The notes beneath the pieces were generated by a model. That model made no database searches. It was not told where the DNA came from and saw nothing but the letters and a program-made list of their open reading frames with translations. 64,000 nucleotides of DNA from positions 434,001 to 498,000 of the forward strand of contig JBLXDJ010000001.1 in assembly GCA_048264105.1 (NCBI GenBank), given 5' to 3'. Made by a program: the position numbers and the translations under genes. This document shows, piece by piece, positions 1-7,663 of this stretch. Position 1 is the stretch's first letter. Every line of letters starts with the position of its first letter. Source of the stretch: Oceanospirillum sp048264105. GTDB taxonomy: Bacteria > Pseudomonadota > Gammaproteobacteria > Pseudomonadales > Halomonadaceae.

Positions 1-227
1 GCATCCCAGCCCAGAAAACCGCCGAACAGACCCATATCAGATCCTTGGGACTTGTGGGTGGTGACCAGAGAGCCGTTAGGGTCGTATTCGATCAGGGCGT
101 GTTGGATGTCGCCCTGCATTAGATCCCGTGCAAGTCGGCCGATGCGCAGGGCTCCGGCGCAGTGTGAACTGGAAGGGCCGCGCATGACGGGGCCAAGCAC
201 ATCATTAAAAATACTGGGTGCATTCAT
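1..227 (-). CDS. L-serine dehydratase-family protein, N-terminal fragment (runs off the window)
   Basis: The frame opens at an ATG at 227, preceded by an AGGAAC ribosome-binding site, and runs off the left edge, so only about 75 N-terminal residues are visible. They contain GPVMRGPSSSH followed by an AGALRIGR-like stretch. This is the signature of the beta (substrate-binding) domain of iron-sulfur L-serine ammonia-lyases, which deaminate L-serine to pyruvate and ammonia in the cytoplasm. A Cys follows the His where the family usually has Thr. The iron-sulfur catalytic domain would lie outside the window. A related hydro-lyase with another substrate is possible. Confidence 0.75.
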   Translation of the reverse strand, partial: MNAPSIFNDVLGPVMRGPSSSHCAGALRIGRLARDLMQGDIQHALIEYDPNGSLVTTHKSQGSDMGLFGGFLGWD

Positions 228-361
228 CGCTGAGTTCCTGCAATTCTGGTTTATAGTTGTTTTGTATATTGGATACAATATCGTAATGTTTGTAGATTTC
301 ATAGACGGGAATGGAATGAAATGAAGAAGGTGGTGCTGGAACGAATGTCGGATCTGGAGAC

Positions 362-398
362 AAAAAAAATCCCCGACCACAGCGCTGTGATCGGGGAT
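362..398 (-). terminator. Rho-independent terminator of pyrC
   Basis: A near-perfect 14-bp stem (ATCCCCGATCACAG and its complement, one G-T pair) at 369-398 is followed on the minus strand by eight T residues (362-369). It lies 36 bp past the pyrC stop codon, so it most likely ends the pyrC transcript. Confidence 0.9.
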
Positions 399-433
399 GG
401 GTGAAACTCTAAAAGGATTCGTCCTGAATAGGA

Positions 434-1468
434 TTAACCCTGCAGTTTCCAGTGTACCTGTTGGCCTGCGAAGAAAGGCACAATCGGCTTGCCGTTTGGC
501 AGTTCGATCTCATCCGGAATCGTCCAGTCTTCACGCACCAGAGTAATGGTGCCTTCGTTACGTGGCAGTCCGTAGAAATCCGGGCCGTGGTGGCTGGCGA
601 AACCTTCCAGTTTGTCCAGCGCGCCCAGATCTTCAAATACGTGGGCGTACAGCTCAATGGCGCTCCACGCGCTGTAGCAACCGGCGCAACCACAGGCGTT
701 TTCTTTCGCTTCTTTGGCGTGTGGCGCAGAATCAGTACCCAGGAAGAATTTTGGCGAACCGGTTTTAACCACGGCGCGCAGGGCTTCCTGATGGGTGTTG
801 CGCTTCAGAACCGGCAGACAGAAGTTATGCGGACGTACACCGCCCACCAGCAGGTCGTTACGGTTCAGCAGCAGGTGCTGAGGGGTAATGGTGGCGGCGA
901 TATTGTCACCGGCATCCTGAACAAACTGAGCCGCGTCACCTGTGGTGATGTGCTCAAATACCACTTTAAGATTCGGGAAGTTCTTAACGATGTGCACCAT
1001 CTTCTGATCGATAAACTCTTTCTCACGATCAAAGATATCAATATGGTGATCAGTCACTTCGCCGTGAACCAGCAGCAGCATGCCCTGTTCCTGCATCACT
1101 TCAAAGATGGGATACATGGCTTCCAGCTGTTTTACCGCAGCCGCTGAGTTAGTGGTTGCTCCTGCCGGATACAGCTTAGCTGCAACAATACCGGCGGCTT
1201 TAGCTTCGATAATGTCCTGAGCCGAGGTGTTGTTGGTCAGAAACAGCGTTACCAGAGGTTCAAACTCATTGCCTGCAGGGCGGGCATCCAGAATACGCTG
1301 ACGATAGGCCAGTGCCATCTCGGTATTGGTCACAGGTGGCACCAGATTCGGCATCACAATAGCGCGCTTAAAGCAGCGGGCTGTGGCGGGTACGGTTTCC
1401 GGCAGCATATCGCCATCACGCAGGTGCAGGTGCCAGTCGTCCGGGGTTTGAATCGTCAGAGTAGTCAT
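434..1468 (-). CDS. pyrC: Dihydroorotase, class II (pyrimidine biosynthesis)
   Basis: This 344-residue protein matches class II (E. coli-type) dihydroorotase in length and motifs. It cyclises N-carbamoyl-L-aspartate to dihydroorotate, the third step of de novo UMP synthesis, in the cytoplasm. Residues 13-17 carry the zinc-binding HLHLR motif, AKLYPAGATTNS near residue 100 holds the carbamylated metal-bridging lysine, and further His ligands lie in LVHGE and VFEHIT. The gene stands alone between a good terminator and an AraC-type regulator. I found no clear PurR operator in the 140 bp upstream. Confidence 0.97.
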   Translation of the reverse strand: MTTLTIQTPDDWHLHLRDGDMLPETVPATARCFKRAIVMPNLVPPVTNTEMALAYRQRILDARPAGNEFEPLVTLFLTNNTSAQDIIEAKAAGIVAAKLYPAGATTNSAAAVKQLEAMYPIFEVMQEQGMLLLVHGEVTDHHIDIFDREKEFIDQKMVHIVKNFPNLKVVFEHITTGDAAQFVQDAGDNIAATITPQHLLLNRNDLLVGGVRPHNFCLPVLKRNTHQEALRAVVKTGSPKFFLGTDSAPHAKEAKENACGCAGCYSAWSAIELYAHVFEDLGALDKLEGFASHHGPDFYGLPRNEGTITLVREDWTIPDEIELPNGKPIVPFFAGQQVHWKLQG

Positions 1469-1610
1469 AAGCGTCTATCAACTCGGTCTTGAGAGGATGA
1501 ATAGGATGAAGGTGATAATATAACATTTGCCTGCTGATTGATATTTGCAAGCTGTTGAACGGCCATCGAATTTTAGGCTTGAGAGCTGAACCGGCTGCTC
1601 TTTCGGGGTG

Positions 1611-2636
1611 TTATTGCGGTCCGCCCTGATGGTGTTGCCAATAGTGTTTCGGTGACTGGCCAAACCAGCCTTTAAAACCCCGGCTAAAGGCTGAAAACTC
1701 TGAATAGCCAAGATTCAGCGCCAGTTGAGTCAGTGTCATACTGCTGTTTTGCATCATCAGGATCGCCAGCTCTTTACGGGTCTGCTCCAGAAGAATCCGA
1801 AAGGCGGTGTGTTCGCTTTTGAGCTGTCGTTCCAGCTTTTTGGGATGCACTTCCAGCAATCTGGCAACATTCTCTTTCGTACAGTCCCCTGTGGGCAGCA
1901 GCATACGAATACCGTGCTGAACCAGCTCTGTTGCTTCCGGTGATGTGCTGTCTGATGCCGTAAACTGACGGGCTGATGCCGGAAACTGGCGGGCGATAAT
2001 CTCATGGGTCAGATTGGCGGGGCGCTGCGGCTTCTTTCTGAGTAGCGTTTTGGGGAAGATCAGGCTTTCCTGTCCGCTGGGTGTCAGCACCATTTTCAGG
2101 TGCCTGGTATCATCCGGCAGCATCTGAGCGATCAGATTATGCACCAGTGCGATGCTTAGTTGCGTCAGCTGATAAAAGCCTCCCTTATGATTCACTTTTA
2201 GCTGCAACCAGAGTCTCAGCTGCAACTCATCAATACTTTCAATTACCAGCGATACGCCCTGAGCGTGAATGCGGTTATACCGGCCTGCAATCTGAAGCGC
2301 GGATTCCAGAGTGGGTTGCTGCGCCATATAACTGCCAATGAGCCCCAGCGTGATCAACCCCTGTTTCAGCCCCAGTTGCAGGCCAAAGTCTTTTATCTTC
2401 AGGGCTGATGCCGTGTTTTCTAAAAGCTCCGCAAACTGCTGATAGGTAATCAGACTGTCGGGGTCGAGGGTGGCCAGATGGTCTAAACCTGCCTGAGCCA
2501 GCATGGGGGCCGGGTTTCCACCAAAGTGACGCACCAGTTTTTCAAAGCCATCAAGGGAACCTGCCCGAACAAAGTAGTCCTGCTGGTTTCGCCCGGTTCC
2601 CTTTAACACCGCTCTTTGCCGTTGATCCTGATTCAT
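1611..2636 (-). CDS. AraC-family transcriptional regulator (arabinose-binding-like N domain)
   Basis: This 341-residue protein has a sensor-like N domain (about 25-215) of the type found in OruR/ArgR-like AraC regulators, then a C-terminal AraC/XylS double helix-turn-helix (about 235-338). The second helix-turn-helix ends in the family signature LGYSEFSAFSRGFKGWFG-SPKHY. It is divergent from the zinc alcohol dehydrogenase gene across a 147-bp gap and is therefore the likely regulator of that gene; this is inference from position only. The effector is unknown. The ATG at 2636 has a weak ribosome-binding site, so the exact start is less certain than the frame. Confidence 0.88.
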   Translation of the reverse strand: MNQDQRQRAVLKGTGRNQQDYFVRAGSLDGFEKLVRHFGGNPAPMLAQAGLDHLATLDPDSLITYQQFAELLENTASALKIKDFGLQLGLKQGLITLGLIGSYMAQQPTLESALQIAGRYNRIHAQGVSLVIESIDELQLRLWLQLKVNHKGGFYQLTQLSIALVHNLIAQMLPDDTRHLKMVLTPSGQESLIFPKTLLRKKPQRPANLTHEIIARQFPASARQFTASDSTSPEATELVQHGIRMLLPTGDCTKENVARLLEVHPKKLERQLKSEHTAFRILLEQTRKELAILMMQNSSMTLTQLALNLGYSEFSAFSRGFKGWFGQSPKHYWQHHQGGPQ

Positions 2637-2783
2637 TTTATGTCGGTCATGTGTCGTAAATTGTCATGATTGCTATGGGGGAAGTTTGTATGGTGCTGAT
2701 CAGAGAAACAAGACCCCAAAGTAAAACCTGATGGAATTTGAGTCATCAGGTTGTCAAGACAGTAGTTCACAGGAGAGCCCGTT

Positions 2784-3842
2784 ATGAGCCAAATGAACGC
2801 GATTGTGATGAAAAATGGCAGCTTGTCGGTTAACCAGATTGATCGCCCTGAGCCGGGACCGGGTCAGGTGTTGGTCAGGAGTCTCGCCTGTGGCATCTGT
2901 GGTTCTGACATCCATATTACCCGTCACACCTCCGATGTGTTTGATGTGTATAGGACGCTGGGCATTATGGATGCGTCCGCTTCTGACGATCAGGAAGTGC
3001 TGCTGGGTCATGAATACGCGGCTGAGATTGTCAGCTACGGCCCGGAAACACAGGGCAGCCTGCCAGTGGGTTCCCGTGTTACCTCAGTGCCGATTCTGAT
3101 GACTCAGGGCGGTGCCGGTGTTGGCGTAATGCCGGGTGTTTATGGCGCTTATTCCGAGTACTTTATTGTTGATGAAGCCCTGCTGCTGCCGATTCCTGAT
3201 GGTGTGCCTTCTGAGGCGGCGGCGATTACTGAGCCTCTGGCCGTTGGTCTGCATGCGGTGAATCGTTCCGACATCGGTGTGGATGATGTCGCTCTGGTAG
3301 CAGGTTGTGGCCCTATTGGTCTGGCAGCGATTGCAGCCCTTAAACAGCGTGGCGTGAAGCGCATTGTGGCGTCTGATCCTCAGGATGCGAAGAAAGAGAT
3401 CGCAATGGCTTTTGGTGCTACTGATTTTGTGAATCCGGTTAAAGAGGATGAAGTGGCGCTGGCGGCGGGTCTGGCCGGTGAGCACAAGGTTGTGATCATC
3501 GAGTGCGTGGGCATTCATAAGCTGATCAACGACTTTATTATGCGTGCCCCGGCCAAAGCCAAACTGGTCGTTACCGGTGTGCATACCACGCCAACGACGT
3601 TGAATCTGGCTTATGCGACAGTAAAAGAGATGGATGTGATCTTCTCTTACTACTATCAGCCGGAAGAATTTGCAGCCTGCCTGAATGAAATCGCAGAGGG
3701 TAATGTACCCTGGGAGCTGATGCGTACCGGTAAAGTGGGTATCGATGGTGTGCAGGATGCCTTTGAGATGCTGTACAAGCCCAATGACCATATCAAGATT
3801 ATTATCGAGCCGTGGCGCAAGGGCGAACTGGAAACCTTCTGA
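2784..3842 (+). CDS. Zinc-dependent alcohol dehydrogenase family protein (MDR superfamily)
   Basis: This 352-residue medium-chain dehydrogenase has an AGGAGA ribosome-binding site before ATG 2784. The catalytic zinc ligands are present: the Cys in GICGSDIH near residue 38, the His-Glu pair in GHEYAAE near 75, and the Glu in TEPLAVGLHA near 150. The Rossmann glycine motif is GCGPIGLAA (about 175-185). The four-cysteine structural-zinc lobe expected near residues 95-115 is absent, as in sorbitol dehydrogenase-like members. It should oxidise an alcohol or reduce a carbonyl compound with NAD(P); the substrate cannot be read from the sequence. It is divergent from an AraC regulator and followed by its own terminator. 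Confidence 0.88.
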   Translation: MSQMNAIVMKNGSLSVNQIDRPEPGPGQVLVRSLACGICGSDIHITRHTSDVFDVYRTLGIMDASASDDQEVLLGHEYAAEIVSYGPETQGSLPVGSRVTSVPILMTQGGAGVGVMPGVYGAYSEYFIVDEALLLPIPDGVPSEAAAITEPLAVGLHAVNRSDIGVDDVALVAGCGPIGLAAIAALKQRGVKRIVASDPQDAKKEIAMAFGATDFVNPVKEDEVALAAGLAGEHKVVIIECVGIHKLINDFIMRAPAKAKLVVTGVHTTPTTLNLAYATVKEMDVIFSYYYQPEEFAACLNEIAEGNVPWELMRTGKVGIDGVQDAFEMLYKPNDHIKIIIEPWRKGELETF

Positions 3843-3895
3843 TCTAGGGTCTCCCAGGCCTTCTTTTTATAGAAAAGCTCAGTTTTAATCGCATT

Positions 3896-3933
3896 AAACC
3901 GGTATCTGTTTTTTAATAGATATCGGTTTTTTT
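3896..3933 (+). terminator. Rho-independent terminator of the alcohol dehydrogenase gene
   Basis: A 12-bp stem (AAACCGGTATCT and AGATATCGGTTT) encloses a T-rich loop and is followed by a T run. It sits 54 bp after the dehydrogenase stop. Confidence 0.85.
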
Positions 3934-4034
3934 GTGCCTGATTTTCAGGGGGATTTTCTGTCTTCTTTGCAGACTAGAGGTGACTTTTTTATGCAAACAC
4001 CGTCCTTCAAGGTGGCCGTAGCGCAAGCAGAGAG

Positions 4035-4769
4035 TTAGCGATAGCGCTCCAGAATCTGTTGGATGACGCCTTCCTCTTTTAGCTGCTGCATGGTTTCTTC
4101 GATTGCCTGGCGATACTTAATCGCGCCGGATTCCAGCGACAGGGTGATAAATGACGGTTTGCCTGCAACCACAAGACTGGCTTTTTTCAGTTGGACACCC
4201 ATCTGCTTAAGTAGCCAGTCACCCTGTTGCTCCGGCATGATAATCACGTCATTACGGCCTTTTTCGACTTTGGAAATGCCGAGTTCATAATTACTGACAG
4301 CGTCTTTGATCAGGTTTTCATCATGGTCAAAACGTGGGAAATAGACGTGACCAATCTGTACGGCGATGCGAAGGCCGCTCAGGTCTTCATAGCGTTTAAT
4401 ATCCGTTGCCTCTGGCGCGATATAGAAGGCCTTATCTTCTCTGGGAAAGGTGGCATCGGTATAGATCATAAAGGCTTCGCGGGTTGGGGTGCGGTTGGGC
4501 CCCAGCATGATGTCGGCATGTTCGCCCTGCTTCATCATCAGAAGTGCCCGGGCAAAAGGTGCTTCAACAAAATGCAGCCGAACACCGATACGTTTGGCGA
4601 TTTCCCGCATGGTATCCACGTAGATACCACTGAACTTCAGACCCTCAACAATCCGGTAGGGTGGGGCGTGATTGCCGACGACAATCAGATCTTCACGTGC
4701 CCAGACAGCTGCTGGTAGTAGCAGGATGCAGGTGGTGATCACCCGTAGCCAATATCTCAGAAAATCCAT
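4035..4769 (-). CDS. Periplasmic solute-binding protein, family 3 (orphan)
   Basis: This 244-residue protein begins with a signal peptide (hydrophobic stretch about 8-22, likely cleavage after VWA at 24). The rest is a type-II periplasmic binding fold: an N-lobe with VGNHAPPYRI, a GIYVDTMREIAKRIG segment and a final TMQQLKEEGVIQQILERY helix. Such proteins bind amino acids or similar small polar ligands. No ABC permease or ATPase is adjacent, so it may feed a receptor or a distant transporter rather than a local one. ATG 4769 has an AGGAAT ribosome-binding site. The ligand is unknown. Confidence 0.85.
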   Translation of the reverse strand: MDFLRYWLRVITTCILLLPAAVWAREDLIVVGNHAPPYRIVEGLKFSGIYVDTMREIAKRIGVRLHFVEAPFARALLMMKQGEHADIMLGPNRTPTREAFMIYTDATFPREDKAFYIAPEATDIKRYEDLSGLRIAVQIGHVYFPRFDHDENLIKDAVSNYELGISKVEKGRNDVIIMPEQQGDWLLKQMGVQLKKASLVVAGKPSFITLSLESGAIKYRQAIEETMQQLKEEGVIQQILERYR

Positions 4770-4851
4770 TCGCGATTCCTGTCGTGCTGATAGTGCTGAA
4801 AGGTTCGTGCATCCTGCCCGTATGTTGGAGCTTATTTAAGACTAGATAACT

Positions 4852-5133
4852 TTAGTTAAAAATTCGATCACCCTGCTGATCAATCATCTGCTTGGCTTTA
4901 CGAATCATCTCCTTTGCGCACTCGTCGGCAGAGGGCAGAGTATCCGCACGGATAAAGATGTGTACCTGCTCACCCTTGGTGATGGTGCCGTTGATACGGT
5001 AACCGTGCTCCTCTTTAACGGAGGCCGGTGTGATCAGGTAATCGCCGTAGGTTTCCGAAGCCTGTTCCTGAGGTGCTTCAGGGGCTTTTTCTCCGGCGGA
5101 AAACAGGGACTTCAAAGAGGAAAACAGACTCAT
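4852..5133 (-). CDS. HlyU-family small protein
   Basis: This short protein (93 residues) starts MSLFSSLKSLFS and contains YGDYLITPASVKEEHGYRI, then TITKGEQVHIFIRADT and KAKQMIDQQGDRIF. This is the pattern of the HlyU family (PF10115), annotated as putative transcription regulators in proteobacteria although the biochemical role of this small form is poorly established. The start at 5133 is chosen over an upstream ATG because AAAAGGTCAC precedes it and homologues start at MSLF or MGLF. It is monocistronic and divergent from a lipoprotein gene. Confidence 0.82.
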   Translation of the reverse strand: MSLFSSLKSLFSAGEKAPEAPQEQASETYGDYLITPASVKEEHGYRINGTITKGEQVHIFIRADTLPSADECAKEMIRKAKQMIDQQGDRIFN

Positions 5134-5294
5134 AAGTGACCTTTTCGGGTTAAGTAAATCAAGTTGAATTACCTCAGAGTGTATCCCAGTCATCACTCAC
5201 AAGTGAAATAACATACTGATGCAGAAGCCTTTTGCTTAACAAAGCGCCTTCTGACTGACAAAATAACGGGATTGAAACCGACTTGAGAGCTGCC

Positions 5295-5954
5295 ATGAAA
5301 CGTATCCGATCTGTGCTTGCAGTCATATTACTGGCCGGAGCTTTACCTCTGCTTTCTGCCTGTCAAAGTACTTATTACTCTGCCATGGAGCAGGTGGGCG
5401 TGCATAAGCGGGATATTCTGGTAGATCGGGTGGATAACGCGAAAGAGTCTCAGCAGGATGCTCAGGAGCAATTTGCTTCGGCACTGGAACAGTATCGGGC
5501 CGTGATCAGCTTTAACGGTGGCGAGCTGGAAGAGCTTTATGATCGTTTAAACGCCGAATATGAGGACAGTGAAGCGGCAGCAGAAGAGGTGAGTGACCGT
5601 ATCGAGAAGGTTGAAGATGTGGCAGAAGCCTTGTTCGCTGAGTGGGAAGAGGAGCTGAATCTCTACACCAGTACCAGCCTGCGTCGTCAGAGTGAGCGTC
5701 AGCTGAACGAGACCCGCAGCCGTTACAAGAGCCTGATTCGTGCAATGAGACGTGCCGAAGCCCGCATGCAACCGGTGCTGTCTGCCCTGCAGGATAATGT
5801 GCTGTTTCTGAAACACAATCTGAACGCCCGGGCGATTGGTGCGTTGAAGGGGGAATTGGATGGTATCCGTCAGGATGTGGATCTGATGATCAAAGAGATG
5901 ACCACCGCGATTCAGGAGTCAGATCGCTTTATTGCTGATATGAAGCAGGGCTGA
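5295..5954 (+). CDS. DUF2959-family lipoprotein
   Basis: This protein of about 219 residues has a lipoprotein signal peptide with lipobox LLSAC (Cys near residue 23 from MKRIRS). The mature part is almost entirely charged alpha-helix, predicted coiled coil, rich in Glu, Arg and Gln, containing VGVHKRDILVDRVDNAKESQQ, typical of DUF2959 (PF11172). It should be anchored to a cell-envelope membrane; its function is not known. ATG 5295 is preferred to an in-frame TTG four codons upstream because GAGAG lies at proper spacing. It is convergent with rhlE and shares a terminator with it. Confidence 0.85.
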   Translation: MKRIRSVLAVILLAGALPLLSACQSTYYSAMEQVGVHKRDILVDRVDNAKESQQDAQEQFASALEQYRAVISFNGGELEELYDRLNAEYEDSEAAAEEVSDRIEKVEDVAEALFAEWEEELNLYTSTSLRRQSERQLNETRSRYKSLIRAMRRAEARMQPVLSALQDNVLFLKHNLNARAIGALKGELDGIRQDVDLMIKEMTTAIQESDRFIADMKQG

Positions 5955-5970
5955 TTGGCTTAAGAGTGGT

Positions 5971-6011
5971 GAACCAAAAAAGGCAGCCGGTTAAGGCTGC
6001 CTTTTTGGTTC
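5971..6011. terminator. Bidirectional terminator between the DUF2959 gene and rhlE
   Basis: An inverted repeat (GAACCAAAAAAGGCAGCC and GGCTGCCTTTTTGGTTC) brings A and T runs to both sides of a GC-rich GGCAGCC stem. It can stop transcription from both converging genes. Confidence 0.9.
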
Positions 6012-6030
6012 TAGCTATGGATTGCCTGGA

Positions 6031-7434
6031 CTACTTTCTGAATTTAGCCCACGGATCAACCGGCTGTCTGTCTGAATTCCGGCCTTCACCATCGCGGCTG
6101 CGGCGTTGTGGTGCCTGACCCCGCTTGGCATTGCCGCCGGGCTTTGGCTTTCGTGAGTCTGGTTTACGGTAGCTGCCGGTTTGGGCGGGCTTGCCATCTT
6201 CCGGTGCTTTGCGTTTAAAACGCGGGCGATCAGCTTCATCGCTACCGGCCACCACCTTGCCGCTTTTCGGTACAAAGTTAAGCTTGGTGATCGGTACTTC
6301 TTTACGGGGTTCAAAACCTTCCACTACCCGGCGTTCCAGCAGCTGGTTGATGCGGCTCTCGATGGCGATCAGGTTTTTGAAATCATCTTTCGAGACCAGA
6401 GAGATCGCCTCACCGGTGGCACCGGCACGACCGGTACGACCAATACGGTGCACATAATCCTGAGACTCCTGTGGCAGATCGTAGTTGACCACGCGGCTGA
6501 GCTGGTCGATATCGATACCACGGGCGGTAACATCTGTGGTGACCAGATATTTCAGTTCGCCAGATTTGAAGGCGTTCAGTACTCTTGTACGTTCATTCTG
6601 GCTGCGGCCACTGTGGATGGTGTCGGCAGGAATACCGCGCTTTTCCAGCTGGCCTGCCAGCTTCGCGGCACCATGTTTGGTACGGATAAAGATCAGCGCC
6701 TGATCCCAGTTATTTTCGGTGATCAGGTGGCTTATCAGCGCGGATTTGGTGTCTTTATCAACGGTGATAATCCACTGTTCGATTTTTGGCTGGGCATCAG
6801 CGCTATTTTCGATCCGGATCTCAACGGGATTGTGCAGTGCGGTTCGTGCCAGCTGGCGTACATCATCGGAGAGGGTCGCGGAGAATAACAGATTCTGGCG
6901 GCGCTCCGGTAGGCGTTCGATCACCTTGTTGATATCGCCGATAAAGCCCATATCCAGCATACGGTCCGCTTCGTCCAGCACAAAATAATCCAGCTCATCC
7001 AGCTGCAGGGCGCGTTGATAGAGCATATCGATCAGACGGCCGGGGGTGGCTACCAGAATATCGACACCCTCGATCAGCGCCTGTTTCTGATCGGCAATTT
7101 TGCTGCCACCGAACATCGCCATCGAACGAATATCCAGATGCTTTGCGTACTGCTGAACACTGGCTTCAACCTGAACCGCCAGTTCCCGTGTCGGCACCAG
7201 AATCAGCGCCTGAATACGTTTGGCTCGCACGGATTTGTCAGGATCGATCTGTTGCAGAATCGGCAGGACAAAGGCTGCGGTTTTACCGGTGCCGGTTTGC
7301 GCTGCCGCGATCAGATCCCGCCCTGCCAGAACCTCAGGAATCGCCTGCTGCTGAATCGGGGTTGGGGTGGTGTAACCCAGTTGGCTAATCGCTTTAACAA
7401 GTGATTCGTTTAATTCTAGTTTGGCAAACGGCAT
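6031..7434 (-). CDS. rhlE: ATP-dependent RNA helicase, DEAD-box, RhlE type
   Basis: This 467-residue DEAD-box helicase carries the Q motif (PTPIQQQAIP), Walker A AQTGTGKTAAF, PTRELAVQ, DEAD in VLDEADRMLDMGF, SAT in LLFSATLSDD, the conserved TDVTARGIDI and HRIGRTGRAG. The helicase core covers about 1-375 and is followed by a basic, low-complexity tail of about 90 residues rich in Arg, Lys and Gly. That architecture and the opening MPFAKLELNESLVKAI match RhlE, involved in ribosome maturation and RNA turnover in the cytoplasm. The tail probably helps bind RNA. SrmB or DbpA is less likely from the N-terminus. Confidence 0.93.
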   Translation of the reverse strand: MPFAKLELNESLVKAISQLGYTTPTPIQQQAIPEVLAGRDLIAAAQTGTGKTAAFVLPILQQIDPDKSVRAKRIQALILVPTRELAVQVEASVQQYAKHLDIRSMAMFGGSKIADQKQALIEGVDILVATPGRLIDMLYQRALQLDELDYFVLDEADRMLDMGFIGDINKVIERLPERRQNLLFSATLSDDVRQLARTALHNPVEIRIENSADAQPKIEQWIITVDKDTKSALISHLITENNWDQALIFIRTKHGAAKLAGQLEKRGIPADTIHSGRSQNERTRVLNAFKSGELKYLVTTDVTARGIDIDQLSRVVNYDLPQESQDYVHRIGRTGRAGATGEAISLVSKDDFKNLIAIESRINQLLERRVVEGFEPRKEVPITKLNFVPKSGKVVAGSDEADRPRFKRKAPEDGKPAQTGSYRKPDSRKPKPGGNAKRGQAPQRRSRDGEGRNSDRQPVDPWAKFRK

Positions 7435-7663
7435 GGTGATCTCAGATAGATAAAGGGGGCGGCCCGGCAGGTTTTAAGGGCGTATTTTCAGGAGGCGGAC
7501 TATAGCAAATTCTGCTTTAAAGCGATATTTTCTCAGGATACTTCCGTCTGTTTAAGGCAGTTCGTCGCTGATGCCACACCGGATTGATAATTGATGACTA
7601 TTTTTTATCGGTTCGGTACTCTCTGAACAGAGATCCAAACAGCGATCACAAAAAGGAAATGCG

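Noticed and set aside
452..1147. Long open frame antisense to pyrC
   Set aside because: It lies wholly within a clear pyrC gene, has no family resemblance, and is explained by codon bias on the other strand. The same applies to many long antisense frames, e.g. at 3084-3791, 6181-6888, 20244-21170 and 24732-25562.
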